Source: Paracoccaceae bacterium
GTDB taxonomy: Bacteria > Pseudomonadota > Alphaproteobacteria > Rhodobacterales > Rhodobacteraceae
NCBI GenBank assembly: GCA_027069385.1
Contig: JALXER010000162.1
Span: 1 to 6,296, forward strand
DNA: 6,296 bases
Direction: 5' to 3'
Part shown: in pieces, positions 1-5,685 of the stretch
Layout of the letters: each line of letters begins with the position of its first letter
How positions within the stretch are numbered: the first letter of the stretch is position 1
Made by a program: the position numbers and the translations under genes
The notes under the pieces: model-generated
Database searches by the model: none
What the model saw: the letters and a program-made list of their open reading frames with translations, nothing else
What the model was told of the DNA's origin: nothing

Positions 1-6
1 CCCTTC

Positions 7-135
7 GGGTCAGGCGGATTTGCCCCCTGAATGCGTTGCAGGGCCTTGAAATAGAACCTCTATTCCTGCGGTCCTGCGCCTGTTCAGGAAACAAATCCGC
101 CTGACTGTGAGCGTGAGATTAATGGGTCCTGACCC
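7..135. mobile_element. Mobile-element end or small MITE-like element
   Basis: This segment begins with GGGTCAGG on the plus strand (7-14) and begins with the same eight bases on the minus strand (135-128), so it is bounded by an 8-bp perfect inverted repeat. Inside it, 9-22 and 92-105 form a perfect 14-bp inverted repeat (GTCAGGCGGATTTG and its complement) with a 69-bp spacer. That spacer holds a further short dyad, CCCTG (25-29) with CAGGG (39-43). The right boundary coincides with the point where the IS630 transposase frame stops resembling its family, which suggests a transposition junction. No target-site duplication is visible, since the six bases on either side (CCCTTC and TGGTTA) do not match. 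It is therefore either a 129-bp non-autonomous element or the structured end of a larger insertion sequence running off the left edge. I cannot name its family. Confidence 0.5.
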
Positions 136-1016
136 TGGTTAATCCAGCTTGCGGAGGTCGGCGTAAAGTGGACATGCCAATGCGGCCTTCGCGCCAGCCA
201 GGCCTTGACCTTTGGCGTCTTGTGGGTGGCGTAATTGTCCGTAATGATATGCACGTCCGGCCCCTTGGGCATCTGCCGGTCGATCCGTTTGAGGACGTCT
301 AGAAACTCTGTCGCGCGATGGCGCTTGTAGCACTTCCCGATCACGGCGCCGGTGGCAATGTCCAGCGCCGCAAAGAGCGAGGTGGTGCCGTGGCGGATAC
401 AGGTGTGGGTGCGCCGCTCGGCGACACCCGGCGCCATCGGCAGCACCGGCTGTTCCCGATCCAGAGCCCGGATTTGCGATTTTTCGTCTACGCACAGTAC
501 GATAGCCCGGTTCGGCGGCGACAGATATAGCCCTGCGATGTCCTGCACCTTGTCCACGAACAGCGGATCGGTCGAGAGCTTGAAAGTCTCGCTGCGGTGT
601 GGCTGCAGCCCGAACGCATTCCAAATCCGCCGGATTGTCGTGTGAGACAGGCCGGTCGCGGCGGCCATCGAGCGGATCGACCAATGGGTCGCATCCTTGG
701 GCATCGTGTTCAGCGTGCGCTCGATGACCTCGGCCATCTGGGCATCCGACACCGTGCGCGGGCGCCCGGGGCGGTATTCGTCGGTGAGACCTTCGATCCG
801 GTCCCGGACAAAACGCCTGCGCCACTTGCCGACTGTGTGCTCATGCACGCCAAGCCGCACCGCAACCTCCTTGCCCGGCAGCCCCTCAGCACACAGCAAA
901 ATCATCCGGCAGCGGTCGGACAAGGACCGAGGCGCCTTGTGCCGCCGAACCTGACCTTCCAAAAAACGCCGCTCATCACCGCTAAGCACCACCATATCCG
1001 CTACGCGTCCAGCCAT
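135..1016 (-). pseudogene. IS630-family transposase, C-terminally truncated
   Basis: The product is a DDE transposase that would cut and join the insertion-sequence ends. The ATG at 1014-1016 has a strong ribosome-binding site (AGGAGGTGAT, just upstream). Residues about 31-75 form a helix-turn-helix (GLPGKEVAVRLGVHEHTVGKW region), followed by a GRPR linker near 84-87 and a second helix-turn-helix near 113-132. The catalytic domain shows the first aspartate at D177 (CVDEKSQ) and the second at D260 (IITDNYATH). The usual SW-NQVER block that carries the final glutamate stops after SWINQ (290-294). From there the frame runs into unrelated repeat DNA and reads GQDPLISRSQSGGFVS to a stop at 84. Normal family length is about 340-360 residues, so roughly 50-60 residues and the last catalytic acid are lost. 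The gene should be inactive. The family call is secure. Confidence 0.9.
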
Positions 1017-1070
1017 CGCATCACCTCCTGAAACTCAGTCCAGACAATGATACAAATTACAGTTCCAGAT
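135..1070 (-). mobile_element. Truncated IS630-family insertion sequence
   Basis: This is the body of an IS630/Tc1-mariner-type insertion sequence. It is cut at its left end by the inverted-repeat segment at 7-135, and its right end lies between the transposase start and the anti-sigma stop codon. The right boundary is approximate. IS630 elements insert at TA, and TA dinucleotides occur at 1051-1052 and 1074-1075. No partner terminal repeat is available to fix the end because the left end is missing. The element sits just downstream of the anti-sigma gene and appears not to have broken it. Confidence 0.65.
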
Positions 1071-1072
1071 GA

Positions 1073-1828
1073 TTAGATCAGGGTGTTGTAAACCCGCGTT
1101 GCGATTTCGGCCAGATCGTTGCGGGGTAGATCGCCAATGATGGCATAGCGCAGGTGGTCGTCCTGCCAGTAAAAGCTGTTGGTGCTGCCGTTCTGTCGAA
1201 ACTGGAACTCGGCCATCATGCTATTGTCCGATCGCACCGCGAACAGGGTAATGCGCACCCCGTCGGCGTTCTGGTACATAAATTGCGCTGCCGGCCCTTC
1301 GGCGACCGCCAGCAGGCGGCCTCCGACCAGATCGAACCCGTTGGCGCGCAGATCCGGTGCCGAGAGTTGCTCGCCAACCCGGTTGGACAGCCAGCGGATC
1401 AGCAGGGCCTCCTCCGAGGCGGCCACTTCGACAGGGCGGTGCGGGTCGGCCGAATAGACCGCATGGGCAACCATGGCTTCTTGTACCAGCCCCGCCACAT
1501 CGAGCGGCGCAGGGTCAACAGGCACCTGCCCGCGCCCGGCCCAGCCCAGCGCCACCCCGATGCCAAGCATGGCCACCGAGGCGGCAACCATCCGCCACGG
1601 CGCGCGTGGATTATTGGCTGCTTCAGGGATTTCAGGCAGCGGGATGGCCTGATCGGGGGCGGGAAACAGGCTGCGCAGGGCGTCGTTCTGGGCAATCCAG
1701 TCGGCCACCTCGGCGGCTTGTTCGGGATGTGTGGCGAGGTGGGCCTCTACCCGCGCCCGGTCGGCATCGGACAAATGCCCGTCAACAAAGGCGTGCAGCA
1801 TTTCGGTTGTCACGGTCGGGGTAGTCAT
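1073..1828 (-). CDS. Membrane-anchored anti-sigma factor (COG5662 type)
   Basis: The 251-residue protein should hold the adjacent ECF sigma factor inactive at the inner membrane until a signal releases it. Residues 8-54 form the short helical N-terminal domain typical of anti-sigma factors (LHAFVDGHLS, then AHLATHPEQAAEVADW). One hydrophobic segment spans about 79-97 (WRMVAASVAMLGIGVALGW). The remaining 150 residues would be periplasmic, with the PVEV...LIRWLSNRVG...LRANGFDLVGGRLL and QFMYQNADGVRITLF blocks seen in COG5662 proteins. The zinc ligands of ZAS-type anti-sigma factors are absent, and the whole protein contains no cysteine, so sensing by zinc-thiol chemistry is unlikely. The start ATG overlaps the sigma stop as ATGA, which implies translational coupling and matched stoichiometry. 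The C-terminus looks complete, and its TAA lies at the edge of the IS630 remnant. The signal it senses is unknown. Confidence 0.85.
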   Translation of the reverse strand: MTTPTVTTEMLHAFVDGHLSDADRARVEAHLATHPEQAAEVADWIAQNDALRSLFPAPDQAIPLPEIPEAANNPRAPWRMVAASVAMLGIGVALGWAGRGQVPVDPAPLDVAGLVQEAMVAHAVYSADPHRPVEVAASEEALLIRWLSNRVGEQLSAPDLRANGFDLVGGRLLAVAEGPAAQFMYQNADGVRITLFAVRSDNSMMAEFQFRQNGSTNSFYWQDDHLRYAIIGDLPRNDLAEIATRVYNTLI

Positions 1829-2334
1829 GGGGCCCTCTTGGCATTGTTCATCGGTTTATCCGCCATCAGTTCGCGCAAGCGGGCACGCGCACGGCCCAGC
1901 CGCGACATCAGCGTACCCATCGGCACGTCCAGCGACTCGGCCGCCTGTTTATAGCTGACCCCGCCCAGCACCACCAGCAACAGCGCCTCGCGCTGGTCAT
2001 CGGGCAGCTTTTGTATGGCGCTGGCGGTCTGCGCCAGGGCCAGCTTTTGCTCGGTATTGTCGGGGCTTGCGGGGTTGGAGTTCATATCGTCAATGGCCAC
2101 CAGGTGCGGGCGCCGCGCCTGTCCGCGCAGCTGGTTGCGAAAAAGGTTCAGCAGCATCTTCATCAGCCAGGGTTTCAGCGCCCCCTGCCGCTGCCACAGG
2201 TGGCGTTTCAGCAAGGCGCGTTCGGCGCAATCCTGCACCAGATCATCGGCCCGATGCCGGTCGCGTGTCAGTGCGAAAGCATAGCGCCAGAGATCGGGCA
2301 GGCATTCCTGCAACTGGTCTTTGAAATCGGGCAT
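1825..2334 (-). CDS. ECF (group 4) sigma-70 family RNA polymerase sigma factor
   Basis: This protein directs RNA polymerase to a small stress or envelope regulon. Region 2 covers about residues 10-72 (LPDLWRYAFALTRD, DDLVQDCAERAL, LKPWLMKMLLNLFRNQLR), and a short linker leads to region 4 at about 100-157 (KLPDDQREALLLVVLGGVSYKQAAESLDVPMGT, SRLGRARARLRELM) with its helix-turn-helix near 125-150. At 169 residues it has normal ECF length and lacks regions 1 and 3. I chose the ATG at 2332-2334 because GAGGT lies just ahead of it and the protein then begins MPDFKDQLQ, directly before region 2. A GTG at 2368-2370 would add 12 residues but has no ribosome-binding site. The gene lies 47 bp after the COG4315-type gene and overlaps the anti-sigma gene, so all three are probably co-transcribed. 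The exact ECF group cannot be assigned by eye. Confidence 0.9.
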   Translation of the reverse strand: MPDFKDQLQECLPDLWRYAFALTRDRHRADDLVQDCAERALLKRHLWQRQGALKPWLMKMLLNLFRNQLRGQARRPHLVAIDDMNSNPASPDNTEQKLALAQTASAIQKLPDDQREALLLVVLGGVSYKQAAESLDVPMGTLMSRLGRARARLRELMADKPMNNAKRAP

Positions 2335-2381
2335 GGAACCTCGGATAAAGGGGCGGCCGGATAGGGCCACCCGTGATTGAT

Positions 2382-2762
2382 CTAGGGCCTGGCAACGTGC
2401 CAGACACCTTTAACGCCGTCTCCGGTCATATCACCAACCGCGTGATCCTGAAACCATGTATAGAGCGGCATCCCCCGATAGGCCCACTGGTGCGCGCCGT
2501 CAGCGCGGGTGATCACCGAATAATCATTGGTTCCCGCGGCTCCGTCCGCTGCCACCAACGGGGGCCATTTTTCGGCGCAACCGCCAGCGCAGTTGGAAAC
2601 GCCATTGGTGTCATTATCGAAGGTATAAAGGGTCATACCCGCATCATCGGTAAGAATAGCGCCGGAAGCGGTATCCATCGTGTGAATGGCCAGGGGCATG
2701 TGTGCACCGGCAAATGCGATGCCGGCGCTCAGGGTTGTGATCAGAAAAACGGGTTTAAACAT
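2382..2762 (-). CDS. Secreted protein with Yx[FWY]xxD motifs (COG4315 / PF03640 type)
   Basis: The product is a 126-residue exported protein of a family whose biochemical role is not established. A signal peptide spans residues 1-18 (MFKPVFLITTLSAGIAFA) with a type I cleavage site AFA|G. There is no lipobox cysteine, so this member is probably soluble in the periplasm rather than a lipoprotein. The two family motifs are YTFDND at 46-51 and YTWFQD at 101-106, with a cysteine pair (CAGGC, 58-62) followed by EKWPPL. The start at 2760-2762 is set by AAAGGAG about seven bases ahead. The frame stays open upstream to 2993, but that part is arginine-rich, unlike the family, and would bury the signal peptide. 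It is the likely first gene of the sigma/anti-sigma operon, which suggests it is a target or accessory of that system (inference). Confidence 0.85.
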   Translation of the reverse strand: MFKPVFLITTLSAGIAFAGAHMPLAIHTMDTASGAILTDDAGMTLYTFDNDTNGVSNCAGGCAEKWPPLVAADGAAGTNDYSVITRADGAHQWAYRGMPLYTWFQDHAVGDMTGDGVKGVWHVARP

Positions 2763-2869
2763 CAACGGCTCCTTTGGTTTCAAAAACCGCAATTCACTGC
2801 GGTCATACCTAAACCACACCCCCACCACCGGTTTTAATCCCGCAAGACGCAAATAAATGCACCGTTTCT

Positions 2870-2892
2870 GCATTTTGCCAGAGGCAAAATGC
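2870..2892. repeat. Perfect 10-bp hairpin with 3-nt loop
   Basis: GCATTTTGCC (2870-2879) and GGCAAAATGC (2883-2892) are exact complements separated by AGA. The stem is strong enough to form in RNA or as a cruciform. A T-run inside the stem (2873-2876), rather than after it, makes this unlike a classical intrinsic terminator. It is immediately followed by a second dyad: GCGCCGCG (2891-2898) with CGCGGCGC (2906-2913), which shares two bases with this stem. Confidence 0.75.
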
Positions 2893-2906
2893 GCCGCGGC
2901 ACCATC

Positions 2907-2954
2907 GCGGCGCGTCTGCTGTCGCGCGCATGGCAACCCAGCGCCCGCGCCGCC
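2907..2954 (+). repeat. REP-like 48-bp unit, copy 1
   Basis: This unit matches the reverse complement of 3042-3089. The first 27 bases agree at 25 positions (core GGCGCGTCTGCTGT), and after a 3-base offset ACCCA and CCCGCGCCGCC also match, giving 42 of 45 aligned positions with two 3-base gaps. The unit can also fold on itself, because GCGGCGC (2907-2913) complements GCGCCGC (2947-2953). The same 2907-2913 bases can instead pair with 2891-2897, so two exclusive stems are possible. Confidence 0.7.
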
Positions 2955-3041
2955 CTGAACCCTTTGGACGGGCGGAGAGGATATTAAGAACAAACGTCAC
3001 CACCAGGCGCAGCAACCGTGCCACACCCGAATACGATGCAT

Positions 3042-3089
3042 GGCGGCGCGGGTGGGTCGAAACCACGCGCGCAACAGCAGACGCGCCGC
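3042..3089 (-). repeat. REP-like 48-bp unit, copy 2 (inverted)
   Basis: This is the inverted partner of 2907-2954, 87 bp away. It is a better hairpin than copy 1: the nine bases GGCGGCGCG (3042-3050) complement CGCGCCGCC (3082-3090), and a nested stem GTGG (3052-3055) with CCAC (3063-3066) closes a seven-base loop. It lies 12 bases beyond the DUF2147 stop, so in that transcript it would be a 3' stem-loop. No T-tract follows on the minus strand, so termination by the intrinsic route is doubtful. Confidence 0.7.
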
Positions 3090-3101
3090 CTCCGACCTGC
3101 G

Positions 3102-3482
3102 TTAGTTAACCCGCGTCCAGGTCTGGCCCCGGCAAAACACCAGAACGCAGCCTTCGACCTGTAAGGAATTGCCGTTCAGCGTCATATTGGAATTATAGGT
3201 CTTGTCATCATCCGGTGCCCAGATAGTGCCGCGGCGCCAATAGTTTTCTCCGCTGGCCTGCATGCCCCAGATAATCGCCTTGCCGTTGTTATCCTGCGAC
3301 GCACCGCCAAACCCCTGCACAATCGTGCCACAGATTTGCGACGCATCACCGGCGCACGCCCCGATCTGCACATGCAGATATTTGCCTTCATCATTCACCG
3401 CCGTTTGCCATAGCCCGCTCGGGTCACCGGCCTGCGCGGCAAGGGGGAGCGCAATCAGCGCTGCTGCTAGAACTCTTTTCAT
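3102..3482 (-). CDS. Secreted DUF2147 family protein
   Basis: This is a 126-residue exported protein of the DUF2147 family (COG4731), whose function is unknown. A signal peptide covers residues 1-18 (MKRVLAAALIALPLAAQA) with cleavage AQA|G. The mature part shows family features: GLWQT near the N-terminus (23-27), the C-GTIVQGFGG stretch (51-60), GTIWAPDDDKTYNSNMTL and a C-terminal VEGCVLVFCRGQTWTRVN. Four cysteines (43, 51, 112, 117) remain in the mature protein and could form two disulfides in the periplasm. The ATG at 3480-3482 is preferred because AGGAG (3490-3494) is seven bases away. A GTG two codons earlier is only one base from that site. It is divergent from hisA, sharing a 124-bp intergenic region, and I infer no metabolic link to histidine synthesis. 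Confidence 0.85.
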   Translation of the reverse strand: MKRVLAAALIALPLAAQAGDPSGLWQTAVNDEGKYLHVQIGACAGDASQICGTIVQGFGGASQDNNGKAIIWGMQASGENYWRRGTIWAPDDDKTYNSNMTLNGNSLQVEGCVLVFCRGQTWTRVN

Positions 3483-3506
3483 TTTCACTCTCCTGTTGGT
3501 CCCAAA

Positions 3507-3534
3507 AGGATAGCGTTATAAGGGTTTCAGTCAA
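3507..3534 (-). promoter_or_regulatory. Candidate promoter of the DUF2147 gene
   Basis: On the minus strand TTGACT (3534-3529) and TATCCT (3512-3507) are separated by 16 bases. They match five and four positions of the sigma-70 consensus hexamers. A start near 3500 would leave a short leader just covering the AGGAG site. This is a by-eye call only. Confidence 0.4.
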
Positions 3535-3552
3535 TGGTGACGTAATGGCAGC

Positions 3553-3580
3553 TTGCACCCGGGCCAAGATTTGCTACAAC
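3553..3580 (+). promoter_or_regulatory. Candidate promoter of hisA
   Basis: TTGCAC (3553-3558) and TACAAC (3575-3580), with a 16-base spacer, lie about 27 bases ahead of the hisA start. The -35 box keeps only the TTG core, so the match is modest. The position in the 124-bp divergent gap is sensible, and I see no leader peptide or attenuator. Confidence 0.3.
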
Positions 3581-3606
3581 GCCTCCAAGCTACCGGAGGC
3601 ACCCCG

Positions 3607-4332
3607 ATGATCCTTTATCCCGCAATCGACCTGAAAGACGGTGCCTGTGTGCGCCTTGTCAAAGGAGAGATGGACCGAGCGACGGTGTTTTCCGACAACC
3701 CCGCCGCGCAGGCGTTGGCGTTTCAGGATGCGGGTTGCGAATGGCTGCATCTGGTCGACCTGAACGGTGCCTTTTCCGGTGCGCCGGTGAACGCCGCCCC
3801 CGTCGAGGCCATCCTTAAGGCATGCGCCATCCCCGCGCAGCTTGGCGGCGGTATCCGCGATATCGCCACCATCGAGCGCTGGCTGGAACGCGGCTTGCAG
3901 CGGGTGATCCTTGGCACCGTGGCGCTGCGCAACCCGGCGCTGGTCAAAGAGGCCGCCCGCCTGTTCCCCGGCCATGTGGCCGTGGGCATAGATGCGCGCG
4001 GCGGTATGGTCGCGGTGGAAGGCTGGGCCGAGACTTCGGACGTCACCGCGCTTGACCTTGCCAAACAGTTCGAGGATGCCGGTGTTTCGGCCATTATCTA
4101 TACCGACATCGACCGCGACGGTGCCATGCAAGGCCCCAACGTGGCCGCCACCGCCGCCCTTGCCAACGCTGTCAGCATTCCGGTGATCGCCTCGGGCGGG
4201 GTCAGTTCAATGGATGACCTGCGTGCGCTACGCGATTGCGGCGCACCGCTCAACGGAGCAATCTCGGGGCGGGCGCTTTATGACGGGGCGATTGATCCGG
4301 CTAAGGCGGCGGCGTTGTTGAAGGGGGCTTAG
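3607..4332 (+). CDS. hisA: HisA, ProFAR isomerase (histidine biosynthesis)
   Basis: HisA converts ProFAR (5'-ProFAR) to PRFAR by an Amadori rearrangement, the cytoplasmic step that supplies the HisF-HisH synthase. The 241-residue length is normal for this (beta-alpha)8 barrel. The catalytic acid D8 is in YPAIDLKDG, and the second, D129, is in VAVGIDARGG. The phosphate-binding loops are LGGGIRD (79-85), ASGGVSSMDD (195-204) and GAISGRALYDG (217-227). YTDIDRDG (165-172) is also typical. I chose the ATG at 3607 because GGAGG (3595-3599) is seven bases upstream and the protein then starts MILYPAIDL as in the family. An earlier in-frame ATG at 3553 adds 18 residues of no family character. It is the first gene of the his group here, and no hisF follows it directly. 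Confidence 0.97.
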   Translation: MILYPAIDLKDGACVRLVKGEMDRATVFSDNPAAQALAFQDAGCEWLHLVDLNGAFSGAPVNAAPVEAILKACAIPAQLGGGIRDIATIERWLERGLQRVILGTVALRNPALVKEAARLFPGHVAVGIDARGGMVAVEGWAETSDVTALDLAKQFEDAGVSAIIYTDIDRDGAMQGPNVAATAALANAVSIPVIASGGVSSMDDLRALRDCGAPLNGAISGRALYDGAIDPAKAAALLKGA

Positions 4333-4404
4333 GGCGTAGACTTGGCGGGAAGCGCTGTATCAGCCTTTCACCAACACGCTATATGCGTCTATTTGTTGCC
4401 TCTT

Positions 4405-4431
4405 CCAACTGTCGACAGGGTTGGTTATAAG
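4405..4431 (+). promoter_or_regulatory. Palindrome and possible -10 box upstream of hisB
   Basis: The 120-bp gap between hisA and hisB contains the perfect palindrome CTGTCGACAG (4409-4418). It is extended by CCAA on the left and TTGG on the right, with a two-base offset. TATAAG (4426-4431) follows immediately and could be a -10 box. The best-placed -35 (TTCCAA, 4403-4408) is poor. If hisB has its own promoter, this palindrome would lie in its spacer and could be an operator. No regulator is identified. Confidence 0.3.
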
Positions 4432-4452
4432 CGGCGCAAAACGGAGGCCACC

Positions 4453-5040
4453 ATGCGCACTGCTACTGTTACCCGCAAAACTGCCGAAACAGATATTTCG
4501 GTTACCATCGATCTTGATGGCACCGGTGTCTATGACAACCGGACCGGCATCGGGTTCTTTGACCATATGCTGGATCAGCTCTCGCGCCATGCGCTGATTG
4601 ACATGACCATTCGGGCCTCGGGGGATCTGCACATCGATGACCACCACACGGTCGAGGATGTGGGTATCGCCCTTGGCAAAGCGCTGGTCGAGGCCATGGG
4701 GGATAAACGCGGCATTGTGCGATATGGCGAATGTCACCTGCCGATGGATGACACGTTGGTGCGCACCGCCCTCGACTTGTCGGGTCGGCCGTTTCTGGTC
4801 TGGAACGTGGAAATGACCGCGCAAAAGATCGGCTCGTTTGACACCGAACTGGTGCGGGAATTCTTTACGGCGCTGGCGATGAATGGCGGTATCACACTTA
4901 ACATTGCCAAGCTGGACGGGATCAATTCCCACCACATTGCCGAGGCCACGTTCAAGGCCGTTGCGCGCGCGCTGCGCGTGGCGCTGGAACCGGACCCGCG
5001 CAAGGGCGACGCGATTCCGTCCACCAAAGGCACGTTATGA
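4453..5040 (+). CDS. hisB: HisB, imidazoleglycerol-phosphate dehydratase
   Basis: HisB dehydrates imidazole glycerol phosphate to imidazole acetol phosphate, using manganese, in the cytoplasm. The 195-residue product is the monofunctional type, without the N-terminal histidinol-phosphatase domain of the enterobacterial enzyme. Metal and active-site motifs are intact: FFDHMLDQLSRH (35-46), DDHHTVEDVGIALG (62-75, with H64, H65 and E68), YGECHLPMDDTLVR (91-104) and the second metal motif SHHIAEATFKA (159-169). GGAGG (4443-4447) precedes the ATG at 4453. The frame is open upstream to 4342, but that extension lacks family character and would place the ribosome-binding site inside the gene. Its last bases overlap the hisH start as ATGA, so the two are translationally coupled. 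It probably reads from hisA or from its own weak promoter. Confidence 0.97.
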   Translation: MRTATVTRKTAETDISVTIDLDGTGVYDNRTGIGFFDHMLDQLSRHALIDMTIRASGDLHIDDHHTVEDVGIALGKALVEAMGDKRGIVRYGECHLPMDDTLVRTALDLSGRPFLVWNVEMTAQKIGSFDTELVREFFTALAMNGGITLNIAKLDGINSHHIAEATFKAVARALRVALEPDPRKGDAIPSTKGTL

Positions 5041-5678
5041 GCACGGTTATCATCGATTACAACTCGGGCAACCTGCGCTCGGCCGAAAAAAGCTTTGCGC
5101 GCTGTGCGGCCGAAACCGGCCACGGTGAAATCAGGGTTTCGTCGGATCCCGACACCGTGGCGCGCGCCTCGCGCATCGTGCTGCCGGGCGTCGGAGCCTT
5201 TGCCGATTGCCGCACCGGGCTGGAAAGCTATGACGGGCTGTTCGAGGCAATTGAAACGCGGGTTATCAATGACGGCATACCGTTTCTGGGCATCTGCGTC
5301 GGAATGCAACTGATGGCAACCCGCGGGCTGGAACACGGGCACGACACAAACGGTTTTGACTGGATCAGCGGCGAGGTTGTCCAGATCACCCCTGACGACC
5401 CGGATCTGAAAGTGCCGCATATGGGCTGGAATGTGCTGGAAATCGACCACCCGCATCCGGTGCTGGCCGGCATCGATCACGGCGCGCACGCCTATTTCGT
5501 GCACTCCTATCACTTTCTGACCGACGACCCGGCGCACGGCATTGCCCATGCCAATTATGGCGGCAAAATAAGTGCGGTTGTCGCCAGGGACAATATGATC
5601 GGCACCCAGTTCCATCCGGAAAAGAGCCAGAAAACCGGCCTTCGGCTGATCTCCAATTTCCTGAACTGGCACCCCTGA
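5037..5678 (+). CDS. hisH: HisH, glutamine amidotransferase subunit of IGP synthase
   Basis: HisH hydrolyses glutamine and channels ammonia to HisF, which turns PRFAR into imidazole glycerol phosphate and AICAR. The 213-residue protein is a class I glutaminase of normal length. The triad is complete: C87 in FLGICVGMQLM, then H193 and E195 in GTQFHPEKSQ. The oxyanion strand is PGVGAF (50-55), and VPHMGWNVL (126-134) is the usual family stretch facing HisF. The start ATG overlaps the hisB stop. HisH needs HisF for activity, and hisF is not seen here, so it must lie elsewhere in the genome. The stop at 5676-5678 is only seven bases from the stop of a convergent gene, leaving no room for a separate terminator. 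Confidence 0.97.
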   Translation: MSTVIIDYNSGNLRSAEKSFARCAAETGHGEIRVSSDPDTVARASRIVLPGVGAFADCRTGLESYDGLFEAIETRVINDGIPFLGICVGMQLMATRGLEHGHDTNGFDWISGEVVQITPDDPDLKVPHMGWNVLEIDHPHPVLAGIDHGAHAYFVHSYHFLTDDPAHGIAHANYGGKISAVVARDNMIGTQFHPEKSQKTGLRLISNFLNWHP

Positions 5679-5685
5679 ATTATAT

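Larger units (their letters stand above)
2763..3101. other. 339-bp non-coding interval rich in inverted repeats
   Basis: This interval lies between the DUF2147 stop and the start of the COG4315-type gene, both on the minus strand. I see no convincing gene in it. It holds a small dyad near the downstream gene (ACCGCA 2786-2791 with TGCGGT 2798-2803, six-base loop), which could be an operator. It also holds the hairpins at 2870-2913 and the two 48-bp REP-like units described separately. A promoter for the COG4315/sigma/anti-sigma operon should lie near 2765-2860, but I could not pick a convincing -35/-10 pair or an ECF-type GGAAC element. Confidence 0.6.

Noticed and set aside
139..825. Second minus-strand frame (228 residues) inside the IS630 transposase
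   Set aside because: It is an out-of-frame shadow rich in proline, arginine and alanine. IS630 elements of this type need only one frame, and no frameshift-type slippery site was seen.
1154..1954. Long plus-strand frame (266 residues) opposite the sigma and anti-sigma genes
   Set aside because: It is antisense to two well-supported genes, has no recognised domain and crosses their boundary without regard to structure.
2368..2370. GTG as start of the ECF sigma gene
   Set aside because: It lacks a ribosome-binding site and adds 12 residues of no sigma character. The ATG at 2332-2334 has GAGGT upstream and begins just before region 2.
2809..3066. Open minus-strand frame of 85 residues, and the in-frame upstream extension of the COG4315-type gene to 2993
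   Set aside because: Both run through the inverted-repeat interval, are rich in arginine and low-complexity stretches, and resemble no family. The strong AAAGGAG site sits at 2762, and the extension would bury a clear signal peptide.
3042..3090. Intrinsic terminator of the DUF2147 gene
   Set aside because: The stem is strong, but no T-tract follows on the minus strand, and the stem belongs to a repeat unit that has a second copy. I list it as a repeat instead.
4734..5672. Long minus-strand frame (312 residues) opposite hisB and hisH
   Set aside because: It is the antisense shadow of two complete, coupled his genes. It shows no family motif and no ribosome-binding site, and long antisense frames are common in GC-rich DNA.
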